Shown in pieces: positions 55,321 through 64,000 of a stretch of 64,000 nt of DNA. Position 1 is the stretch's first letter. The number at the start of each line of letters is the position of its first letter. Position numbers and translations under genes: made by a program. Under the pieces are notes generated by a model, which was not told the origin of the DNA, searched no databases, and saw only the letters and a program-made list of their open reading frames with translations. This stretch comes from Coenobita brevimanus (lineage: Eukaryota; Arthropoda; Malacostraca; Decapoda; Coenobitidae), in contig CM064713.1 of assembly GCA_032717465.1 (NCBI GenBank), positions 10,098,004 through 10,162,003 of the forward strand. Direction: 5' to 3'.

Positions 55321-58300
55321 ATCTCTTGGAAGCAGATTTTACAAGAGATGCAATATGATCTTTCCAAGATAAGTCCCGAGTGAATGAAACCCCAAGCATG
55401 TTCAAGGATGATGCAGGATTGAGCTGGATATTATTAAACGTTAGTGGGTACTCCTTTGGAAGATCTTGAGGGGTTGATGTGGAGAGAGATAAAAGAGGTT
55501 TTGCATGAGAGTGCTAAGGTTACTATTAAGAAAAAGGGAAAAGCGAGAAGGAAAAAGTGGATGTCAGTTGAAACATGGAATGCAATTCAGAAAAGGAAAG
55601 AGGCGAAGTTAAGAAGTGAAGAACAACATGCTGATGGCCAGGTAGTTGAAGTACTTGAGCAAAGTACTGGAGTATATATTCTGAAGTAAAAAGACTCGTT
55701 AGACGTGATAAAAGGAGGCTGTATGATGAAAAGGCAACAGAGACAGAAATTAAGTTAAGTAAAAATGACGGTCAGAGCACACGAGCAGCGTATCAGGCCA
55801 TAAAAGAGTTAACTGGAACTGAAAAGAGAAGGAAGGAAATACCGTGACGAGATAGAAATGGTAACTTGATGACTAAAGATTTGGATATAAAAGGAAGGTG
55901 GAAAGAGCATTTTGAATCTATTCTAAACAGACCAATCCCGGCTGAAGAGGACATTTTGTCAGCCGAGAGAGATTTGCAGATAGGAGCAGGGGATATAACC
56001 TTGGAAGAGGTAACAAAATCTATAAAGGAGTTGAAGAGTTTTAAGGTTCCAGGAGAGGATGGAATCTTTCCTGAAATGCTTAAGGTGGAAAATGATTATT
56101 TGATGAATGCGCTTTTGAAACTTTTTAATGTGGCTTGGGATAATGGTGGGATTCCAGAAGTGGAAAAATGGAGTGATTATAAAAATACCAAAAAAAGGAG
56201 ATTTAAGTTTGTGTGGAAACTGGAGGGGGATAACTTTGACACCTGTACTTGCAAAAGTCTTTTCCAAAATCTTGTTGAACAGATTAGAGTCAATAATTGA
56301 TATAATTGTAAGAGAAGAACAAGCGGGATTTAGATAAGGTCAAGGTTGTAATGATCAAGCTTTTACTGTAAGGCATCTAATGCAACAAGCTAATGAGATG
56401 AAAATGCCACTTAGTATGTGTTTTGTGGATTTTGAAAAGGCGTTTGATAGTGTTTCACGTGGAACTATGTTGAAAATTATGAGACTATGGTAAACCAGAA
56501 AAGTTTGTAAATATTATTAGAAACATACACGAAGGTACATTTTGTAAGATAATGGTGGGTGGTTCTTTGAGTGATCCATTTGAAGTTAGATCAGGAGTGA
56601 TTCAAGGAGTTCTTTCGCATTTGCTATTTGTTTTGGTTATGGATTATGTTATGAGAAAGGTTTTAAGGGGAACAGGTGCAGGAATTAACTGGAAAGAAAT
56701 TAAGAGGCTGATGGATTTGGACTATGTTAATGATATTGTACTGATTTGAAGAAATATTTACTAGATGCAGAGGGTGCTTGATTGTTTGGCGAAGGAAGGA
56801 GAAAAAGTTGCATTAGTAATAAATTGTGGGAAGACTGAAATTATTAATATGAACGTGGAGAACCAAATCCTTTGTGTAATTGGAAATAATGTGGTGAAGA
56901 ATGTAGAGAAATTTAAATATCTGGGAACGATTATATCATCTAATGGATCATTAAACAGAAAAATTGAGGAGAGGATTAGACAGGCTTGGCAAGCTGTTGG
57001 AATGTTGAAATCTGTTTGGAATAATAATAAGCTTTCGGTGCATAAAAATTTACAAGTCCATGGTTAGACTAGTTTTAATTTATGGGCATGTCATGGTTCA
57101 GCGCAATTGCAACAGATCAGAAAGTATTATGATTTGAGAATAAAATACTGAGAAGGATTCTTGGGGTAAAGTGGCAAGACCTAGTTACAAATGAAAGAGT
57201 GAGGAATATGAAAAGAGTGGAACCAGTTGATGAAAATGTGAGACTGTCTCGCTGGAAATGGCTGGGGCACATATATAGAAAAGACGGCAGTTTAATACAG
57301 GATGTACCAGAGTGGACTGCTAGAGGAAGAAGAGGAAGAGGTAGGCCGAGGGAAACCTTGTTGAGGACAATGAATAGAGAAGCGGGAGAGGAGTGTTGGT
57401 GGGACCTGAAGGAGATAGCAAGTGACAAATATTGGTAGAGAGAGATCATCGAGGCCCTATGCATCCCGTGAGGTGCTACAGGAAATGACTGATTGATTGA
57501 TGGTGTAAAAACTGAGTCTCTGATGCATTTAAAGACAAGATTATTTTTACCCCAGTCAGAGATACGAGCCAAGTTAGACATTAGGTGTGCCATAGCCTGA
57601 TCCCTTGCTTGTTAAAGTAAATGCTCATATGGTCGTTGTAGGAACCGATTGGAAAGGTGAAGGGTGGAATCATCAGTGTACGAGTGGATAGGGTTAGATG
57701 TACAGCTTAGAAGATCATTGGTGAATATAAGGAAGAGAGTTGGTGATAGAACAGAGCCCTGAGGAACACCACTGATGATGGATCTAGGAGAAGAACGATG
57801 ACCGTCTACAACAGCATGTATAGAACGACAAGAAAGGAAGCTATAGATGAAGCGCAGATAGAAGGATAGAAACTGTGTGAGGGCAGTTTGAAAATTAAAG
57901 ATTTATGTCAGACTCGATCGAAAGTCTTTGAGATGTCAAGTGCAATGTCAAAGCTATCGCCAAAGTCGCGAAAGGAGGATGACGAGGAGTTTGAAAGGTA
58001 AGTGAGAAGATCGCCAGTGGAGCGTCCCTGGCGGAACTCATACTGACGATCAGAAGGAAGGTTGTAATTGGAAAGTTGCTTTAAAATTTTTCTGTTAAGA
58101 ATAGACTCGAAAACTGTTGTGACACAGGATGGTAAAGCAGTTGGACGATAGTCAGAGGGGAGGGAATGGTCACCCTTCTTTGGGACTGGCTGAATGAGAG
58201 AAAACTTCCAGCTAGAAGGAAAGGTTCAATTTGAAAGACAAAGGCGAAAGAGTTTACCTAGGCAGGGTGTAAGCACAGACGCACAGTTCTTGAGAACAAC

Positions 58301-59790
58301 AGGAGGGACCCCATCTGGCCCATATGCCTTGTTAGTATTGAGGCCAGTGATGGCAGAAAATACATCAGCTGAAGAAATTTTAATGTCAGCCATGAGGAAG
58401 TCAGAGGGGAGAGGTGATGGAGGAACAGCACCGGAATCGTCTAAGGTGGAATTGGAGGAGAAAATCTGAGCGAAGGGATCTGCTTTATCAGTAGAAGAAA
58501 TAGCGACAGAGCCATAAGAGTAGAAAAGAGGAGGGACGGATGATGAGGTAAAGTTGTTAGAAAGGTTTTTGGCAAGGTGCCAGAAGGAGCAGGAAGAATT
58601 TGAGTTGGAGAGTTGAGAGGTTTTAGTAAGGATGAAATTATTTTTAGCAGAGTGAAGAACAGACTTAGCACGATTCCGGGGAGAAACATAAAAAAGAAGT
58701 GATTTAGGGGTGGGTTGGCTTCGGTACCATTTGCAGGCCCTCTCCTTGTTGCTGACAGCATTAGAACAAGCGTGATCAAACCAGGGCTTTCTTGCATAAG
58801 TCAGAGGATATGAGAAAGGACTGTATGCTTCCATGCCCGAGCAAATAACCTCCGTTATGTGCAAGGGACACTCAGATGGCTCCCGCCATGGAAGCAATGA
58901 TCATTCCAGGGAGAATCAAAGAAGTACTGCCTGAAGGCCTCCCAATCAGCAGCTCCAAAGTGCCACAGATGACGTTTTTTTGGAGTGTCTACAGGCCGTA
59001 CCGGAGCAATAGGACAGATTAAAGTAATAAGGTTGAGATCGGAGGGGCCCAGTGGAGAGAAAAGATTAACAGTGTAACAGAAGGATTAGCTGTAAGGAAG
59101 AGGTTAAATATGATGGAGCTCTCTCCAAAGCAGTCACGGATACGAGTAGGGTGCTGTACAAGCTGCTCTAGGTCATTAAGGATAGAAAAGATGTAGGCTT
59201 GTTCACCAGGTGGATCAGTGAAAGGAGAGGAGAGCCAATGGTGGCAGTGAACGTTAAAATCTCCTAGAATGGAGATTTCAGAGAAAAGAGAAATGGATAG
59301 AATGTGTTCCATTGTAGAAGTAAGATAGTCGAAGAATTTTTGATAGTAGAATTAGGAGATAAGTAAACAGTGCATATATATTTAGTCAGAGAATGACAGG
59401 AGAGGCGAAGCCAGACAGTAGAGAATTCTGAGGAATGAAGTTCAGTAACAAGAGAGCAAGACAGGTTGTTGCGTACATATACACAACAACCACCTTTGGC
59501 TTTGAAATGATTATAGAGAAAGTAAGAGGATACAGAAAAGGGTTTGCTGTCAGTTGCCTCAGACAGCTGAGTCTTGGTTAAGATGAGAGGGTGAGGTTTG
59601 GTGGAGGAGAGGTGGTGTTCGACAGAGAGAAAGTTAGAGGAATGGCCTCGAATGTTGCAGAAATGATGAAGTGAGTCAGACAGTGGTTCCAGGCACATTG
59701 AGTCATCACCGGGAAAGAGGCGGATAGTGGGGCATTTATGGTCCCCTCTCCCCCTGGGGACTGACTCCTAGGCATGGTTGTAGTTCACCA
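55321..59790 (-). mobile_element. Jockey-like LINE nested in the I-type LINE, copy 2
   Basis: Minus strand, split by the RTE-like LINE (55440 to about 57490). Endonuclease motifs at about 59260-59690. The region 58226-58897 reads FDHACSN, PRNRAKSVLHSAKNNF, then NTNKAYGPDGVPPVVLKN, the RT start absent from copy 1. EFRQGRSTGDLLTYL is near 58030. YTDD is near 57680. The C-terminal region is largely deleted (join at 55321). Confidence 0.83.
55440..57490 (+). mobile_element. RTE-like LINE nested in the jockey-like LINE, copy 2
   Basis: Same element as 39553-41615. The active site reads YVND (about 56724-56735), so the first Asp is already Asn in both copies. Private lesions include a stop in FRKG (about 56333) and small indels near 56200 and 56485. 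It ends in (TGAT)n near 57490. Confidence 0.82.
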
Positions 59791-59799
59791 CTTTTTTTT

Positions 59800-60800
59800 T
59801 TTTTTAATTTTGTTATATATTCGCTCCCTTCTTGATTATCATCCTATTCCTCTCTCCCTTGTTCCTCCAGCCCAGCTCTGACCATTTGAAGTGGCACAGA
59901 ATCGGGCGATGTGTCTCAGTCTTTGCTGCCCCAGGTCTGCCAGAGTAGTCAACATGCTCCATGAACTCAATCTGTGTCCCATCATCGATTGCATTGACAT
60001 GCTTGGAGTGTGCTTTGCCACACAGTGTCTGACCACATTTCCGTCTCCTGCGTCATCCTTTTCCTCGCAATTGGTTGACATTCTGTAAGATTCCACTCAC
60101 CTAGATCGGATCCGGCATACTCACGTGCCAGGCCTGGCATCCTGGCTAAAACGAATTCGTTCAGCACTCAACTGTCCTCTCCAGCTTTCTGGCCGTGATC
60201 CCTGCAGCATCTGTTCTAATCTTGTCACTCTCATCTCTACTGACCCTTTGCCCCCTGCCTGGACATGTGCGACTACTGCAGTGCACTAAGCTGTTTCTGA
60301 CCCTTTACCAATTCCCTCAGTTCTCCATCACTGAAACCCTTAACTCTGTTGCCCGCACCTACCCTTGCCATCCTATTCACGTCTACACTGATGGTTCTGT
60401 CCTCGCTAACGGTCGGGCGGGAGGTGCGTGCATGGTCTTTATTAACTCTGCTTCCCCCGGTCTTCTCCACCTCCCACCGCGTTCCCAACTGGGCCAACAG
60501 TACCCAGTGTGAAGTATCTGCTATATGCTCTGCCCATGACTTCCATCTCTGTCATCACCTACCAGGTCTCATCATCAGCGATTCCCAAGCTGCCCTTGCC
60601 TTACTTTGCAAACCCCCCCATGACTCTCCTCCCCTCTCTTCGCCTCCCTCTACTCTCACCTCCATCAGGCTCATGCTCTTGGTCTCAGGGTTTCTTTTAT
60701 TTTGATTCTAGCCCATGTTGGTCATATCCGCCACGACCAGGTAAATCGCCTGGCCTGAGCTGCCTGAAACCTCCCCATAGCTGCCATCCACATCCCTCTG
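59800..60800 (+). pseudogene. I-type LINE ORF2 C-terminal part with RNase H, copy 2
   Basis: It corresponds to 43130-44160. PIHVYTDGSVLANGRAGGA (60375-60425), STQCEVSAICSAHDF (60500-60545) and GLIISDSQAALAL (about 60565-60605) are RNase H motifs, in shifted frames. The first Asp motif here is YTDGS, the usual form, whereas copy 1 has YTDGY. Confidence 0.78.
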
Positions 60801-60816
60801 TCCAGGACAGCCTAAG

Positions 60817-60916
60817 CCCGACCGAAGTAGGGACGATAGATCCTAAGTATCTCTACCAGACAGCCTCAGCCACTTGGTAGAGATACATAGGCTCTATCGC
60901 CCCTACTTCGGTCGGG
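60817..60916 (+). repeat. 40-bp-arm inverted repeat (hairpin), copy 2
   Basis: Arms 60817-60856 and 60877-60916, 20-nt loop, followed by (TGA)n near 60955. It is nearly identical to 44130-44229. Confidence 0.9.
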
Positions 60917-60949
60917 ATAGGTCGGTCCTGAAGTGGACACTCAAACGGC

Positions 60950-60988
60950 TGATAATGATGATGATGATTATATAGTCTATATATATAT

Positions 60989-61045
<57 letters not shown>

Positions 61046-61052
61046 GGGGTGG

Positions 61053-61142
<90 letters not shown>

Positions 61143-61163
61143 GGGGTGGTCATCTATATATCT
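60950..61163 (+). repeat. (TGA)n tail and (TA)n microsatellite with two GGGGTGGTCAT interruptions
   Basis: (TGA)n to 60968, (TA)n runs, and TAATATTGGGGTGGTCAT at about 61040 and 61138, as in copy 1. The solo LTR begins at 61164. Confidence 0.92.
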
Positions 61164-61953
61164 TGTTACATAGCCTATGATTTCATCATCCTTTGTGTAA
61201 TTTTAACGCACAGTTGCTGCATGTTTGATCACGAGCGTGTTCTGCCTCAGTTCCCCCCTTCTACCGTTATAGTAGAGTAAGTCGTTCTCTCTGTTATACT
61301 TTGCGGGATTTTCAGCTCTCTGTCCCCATGGCTTCATTTGCGCGTCCCTCTTACAAGTTGTATCAAGCTCTGCCAGCCCCTATATAATGAGCTCAGTCTC
61401 TGCATCATGGCCACTTAGATCTGCTCCTCATTTTGTTCACATGTCTGTCCTCCCCTGTACAGATATTATTATTGTGAGTGCTCAAGAAATCTCCAACCAT
61501 CTAGCAGCTGTGTGTAATTTGAGTATAACTGTTGTTGCATTTTTTCTTGTACTGTATAGCATAAGTTTAATTTGTAGGCCTAGTGAAGTTTTTGTAATTC
61601 GTGTGGGGTTCTTTATGTCAGTCATTTTTGATAATAGTTTGTATCTGTAATTATTTATCTGGCATTCACTGAGTATTATCTGGTATCTCATTTTATCAGG
61701 GCTGACTTAGATAAATTTACTCTTGCTAATTTCGTGTTAATAGAGGCTATTGCAGTTAACCATATATTTAACCTGTTTATTTGCCATTACATTATCCTTA
61801 TGAGTTCTGAATGTTTTGTTGTTAGTTTGAGCATTAAACTTTAACTTGTAATTTTACCTAACTCTTTTGTTTTGAACCTGGAACTTTACGGGACAGTAGT
61901 GATTTTTAGCATTTTCACTTAAAGTGTACGTTATCTTTCTCTGTTCCGTAACA
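61164..61953 (+). repeat. Solo LTR of the Gmr1-type family, with 4-bp target duplication
   Basis: TGTTACATAGCC to TTCCGTAACA, 790 bp. ATCT flanks it at 61160-61163 and 61954-61957. It differs from the 3' LTR of the complete element at roughly 6% of sites by eye, so it is an older, separate insertion. Confidence 0.92.
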
Positions 61954-62132
<179 letters not shown>

Positions 62133-62321
62133 TATATTGAGGCAGAATGTTTTCTTTTATACAAAAATCATTAAAGACCAAGGCATAGCCATTGTTCACT
62201 ATTTTTCTGTTGATCTTTTCGAGTTTTCTTACACATTGTTTTACACTATGATTCAGGTTGTAGATAATATGTCCAAAATCCATGTCGTAACTATATTTTT
62301 TTATTTATTTTCATTTTCCTA

Positions 62322-62360
62322 GGACGTTTCGTGTATCCTTACACATCATCAGCGACTGTA
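62322..62360 (-). ncRNA. Degenerate hammerhead-ribozyme core in the Penelope-like 3' region
   Basis: On the minus strand: CTGATGA (62352-62346), one extra T, a perfect 5-bp stem GTGTA-AGGA-TACAC, then GAAACGTC. This is the conserved core CUGAUGA-stem II-GAAAC-GUC found in Penelope-like elements, in which stem III is very short. The extra base and the lack of a clear stem I suggest it is inactive or only part of the motif. Confidence 0.5.
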
Positions 62361-62467
62361 ACATAGATACAAAACACTATAAAACATGACATATACAACA
62401 TAAACCTATACAATATATATATTGAAATGTACAACAACGACTAATAAAAGTGTAGAGTCACAAGAGT

Positions 62468-62575
62468 GTGGATAAAAGAGACAAACCCTTTAGGTGAAGT
62501 CATGTATGAGCTACAGTTAAATGTGTATGGATAAAAGAGACAAACCTTATAGGTGTAGTCAGCTATGAGCTACGT
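62468..62575 (+). repeat. 59-bp tandem duplication, two units
   Basis: GGATAAAAGAGACAAACC...GAGCTAC occurs at about 62470 and again 59 bp later (62529), in the 3' UTR of the minus-strand Penelope-like copy. Confidence 0.8.
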
Positions 62576-63527
62576 GGTTGACTGCGAAGGTTGTATGGGT
62601 GAGTGGGTGCTTGTGGCTGTGTAGTGTTGCCAGTTGTGTTATTGTGTGTGTAATGTTCATTTGTAATTGTCGCTGCTTGTGGTCGGGCCTTTGTGTATTT
62701 AAACAGTTTGAGGGTACGATCTAGTCCGGTAGTTTGGTTGTTTATGGCTGGCGTGTTTTCACGTATGAGAAGTGCTTCTGCCAGTTGTAGTCTAATGTGG
62801 TCATGACATTTTTTTATTATATTAGTATTTTCTATTAGAACTTGTCTGTTTATTGATGTGTGATGTTGAGTCATATGATCTTTTATAGAACCGGATTGTA
62901 GGTGCATGGTTAAACGTCTGCTTAGTGTGGTTGTGGTCATACCAATATATTTCATGTGACGAAGTTTACAACCTTCGTGTGGGCAAGTGAATTCATAAAC
63001 TACATTGGTATGTTGAAATTTGTTGGTTTGTTGAGCTGTGTTGTTTTTCATAATCATGTTGCTAACTTTCCTGTTTTTATAGTAAATAATTAAACTGAGC
63101 TTGTCTGAGGGGATAACACATGATGTGTTACGTGTCAGAATCTCTCTAAGTACACGTTCATCCGTTTTATAAGCAGGGGACATCTGATTACCATAATACA
63201 CATTGTGGGTAACAGTATGGGGGAGCGGTTGGACATTTGTGGTTGAGACTTGTTTTGAAATAAATTGACATATTTCTCTGTCAACAATTTGATTGGAATA
63301 ACCATTGTTAATTAAGATCTGCTTTAATTTAGTTACTTCTGAGTGGAAGAGTTCCCACGATGAGCAGTTCTTATGAGCACGACGTAAGTATGACCTAATA
63401 ACTGACAATTGGTACCGCTGGGGACACTCACTCACCGCATTAAGGCATCTACCCAAGTCCGTAGCTTTACGATATACGGAGGTTTTATAGTTACCATTCT
63501 CCTCTTCTATTAATACATCGCCGTCAA
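62563..63527 (-). pseudogene. Penelope-like element: RT C-terminus and GIY-YIG endonuclease
   Basis: The minus-strand frame is open from about 63527 to the stop at 62563; its first ATG is 63456 (297 codons). It begins in the RT thumb (DVLIEEENGNYKTSVYRK, a Penelope signature). The GIY-YIG domain follows: CPHEGCKLRHMKYIGMTTTT (about 62990-62930) with the Cys pair and YIGMT, then RRLTMHL. It ends with a YNLRS-type tail. The RT palm is missing because an inverted piece joins at about 63527. The frame is unbroken, so the copy is young or was recently truncated. Confidence 0.85.
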
Positions 63528-64000
63528 ACAGAAGAAATAACCAAAACTAGAACCATTAAAAAACTGAACAAGCTATATGGAGGACAAGTCACCTTACCAG
63601 AAAAATCCGATTCTTTCCGTAACCTCTCGAATCATGTACTGACTGAACAAGAGAAGAAAGTGTTAAACCTGGGCCTTAATTGCCACCTACAGCCGAGGTT
63701 TGACAAAATTAACAAAATGATGGAACTAGAATTACTTAATACATCACTGCAAAAATTGGAACAACAAGGCAAAATTACCATTAACCCTGACCTGCAAGAC
63801 CAATTGATGGCCGAGGGCACACGACGACGCAGCTACAAACGGAGCTCTCTCCTTACACCAGAACTTCAGCAAGCAGCCAAGGATCTTCGAACTAATACAG
63901 ACATAGTCATTAGGCGAGCTGATAAGTCTAACATTTATGTTCTCCTCAACAAAGAAGACTACCAACACAAACTGGATGCTATTCTCAGTGACAATACCAA
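63528..64000 (+). pseudogene. Penelope-like element: N-terminal part of the ORF, opposite strand, runs off the window
   Basis: The plus-strand frame is open from about 63517 to the window end: EITKTRTIKKLNKLYG, FRNLSNHVLTEQEKKVLNLG, RSSLLTPELQQAAKDLRTN and IVIRRADKSNIYVLLN-KEDY. The last segment (ADKS plus hydrophobics) is a conserved N-terminal motif of Penelope RTs. It sits head to head with the minus-strand piece. Confidence 0.8.

Larger units (their letters stand above)
51612..61163 (+). repeat. Composite block, copy 2 of the roughly 9.6-kb duplication
   Basis: It matches 35049-44676. It keeps the jockey-like RT segment lost in copy 1 (57860-58670) but lacks about 0.65 kb that copy 1 has (38775-39430, with the jockey-like C-terminus and the end of the I-type RT); the join is at about 55321. 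Flanks differ from those of copy 1 on the left. The end lies in the microsatellite before the solo LTR. Confidence 0.9.

Noticed and set aside
61164..61953. The solo LTR as part of the duplicated block (a second Gmr1-type element reduced by recombination)
   Set aside because: It is about 6% diverged from the complete element's LTRs, more than the two blocks differ, sits at a different point of the microsatellite and has its own ATCT duplication, so a separate insertion is simpler.

Overview
The window looks like repeat-rich nuclear DNA of an arthropod, most likely a decapod crustacean. That assignment is an inference from the mix of elements (RNase H-bearing I-type, jockey-like and RTE-like LINEs, Penelope, Ty3/gypsy) and the very long (TA)n, (GA)n and (CA)n runs. 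I see no convincing complete host gene. Almost all the sequence is transposable elements, many nested, nearly all broken by stops and frameshifts.

Layout. 1-950: 3' part of a jockey-like LINE (minus). 951-9982: gypsy element A (plus), with its first LTR cut off at the 5' side. About 10.1-11.0 kb: jockey-like 3' end with an (ACC/ACT)n tail. 11011-19629: gypsy element C (minus), bounded by a 5-bp target duplication. 20176-22517: solo LTR of a relative, also with a perfect 5-bp duplication. 22518-23277: AT-rich single-copy-looking DNA with a weak candidate for a terminal exon. 23283-33054: gypsy element B (plus), 5-bp target duplication GTTTT. About 33.5-35.1 kb: 3' part of an RNase H-bearing LINE (minus).

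35049-44676 and 51612-61163 are two copies of one composite block. An I-type LINE (plus) is interrupted by a jockey-like LINE (minus), itself interrupted by an RTE-like LINE (plus). The copies share inactivating lesions but carry different large deletions. Between them, 44677-50924 holds a 6.2-kb gypsy element with identical-length 792-bp LTRs and the pol order protease-integrase-RT-RNase H, the arrangement known from Gmr1. A solo LTR of that family follows the second block at 61164-61953. The right end (62.3-64.0 kb) is two head-to-head pieces of a Penelope-like element with a degenerate hammerhead-ribozyme core.

The main candidates for something undescribed are four. (1) Elements A, B, C and the solo LTR form a gypsy family whose 1.6-2.4-kb LTRs contain a minisatellite with units that are multiples of three (33/36 or 81 bp), so that long sense open frames run through the LTR. 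(2) The same family has a conserved domain after the integrase and proline-rich linker, and a CCH motif in place of a gag zinc knuckle. (3) The Gmr1-type element is in an apparent arthropod. (4) A 40-bp-arm hairpin lies at the 3' end of the I-type LINE. Activity cannot be claimed for any element here; only the Gmr1-type pol frame is long and unbroken.
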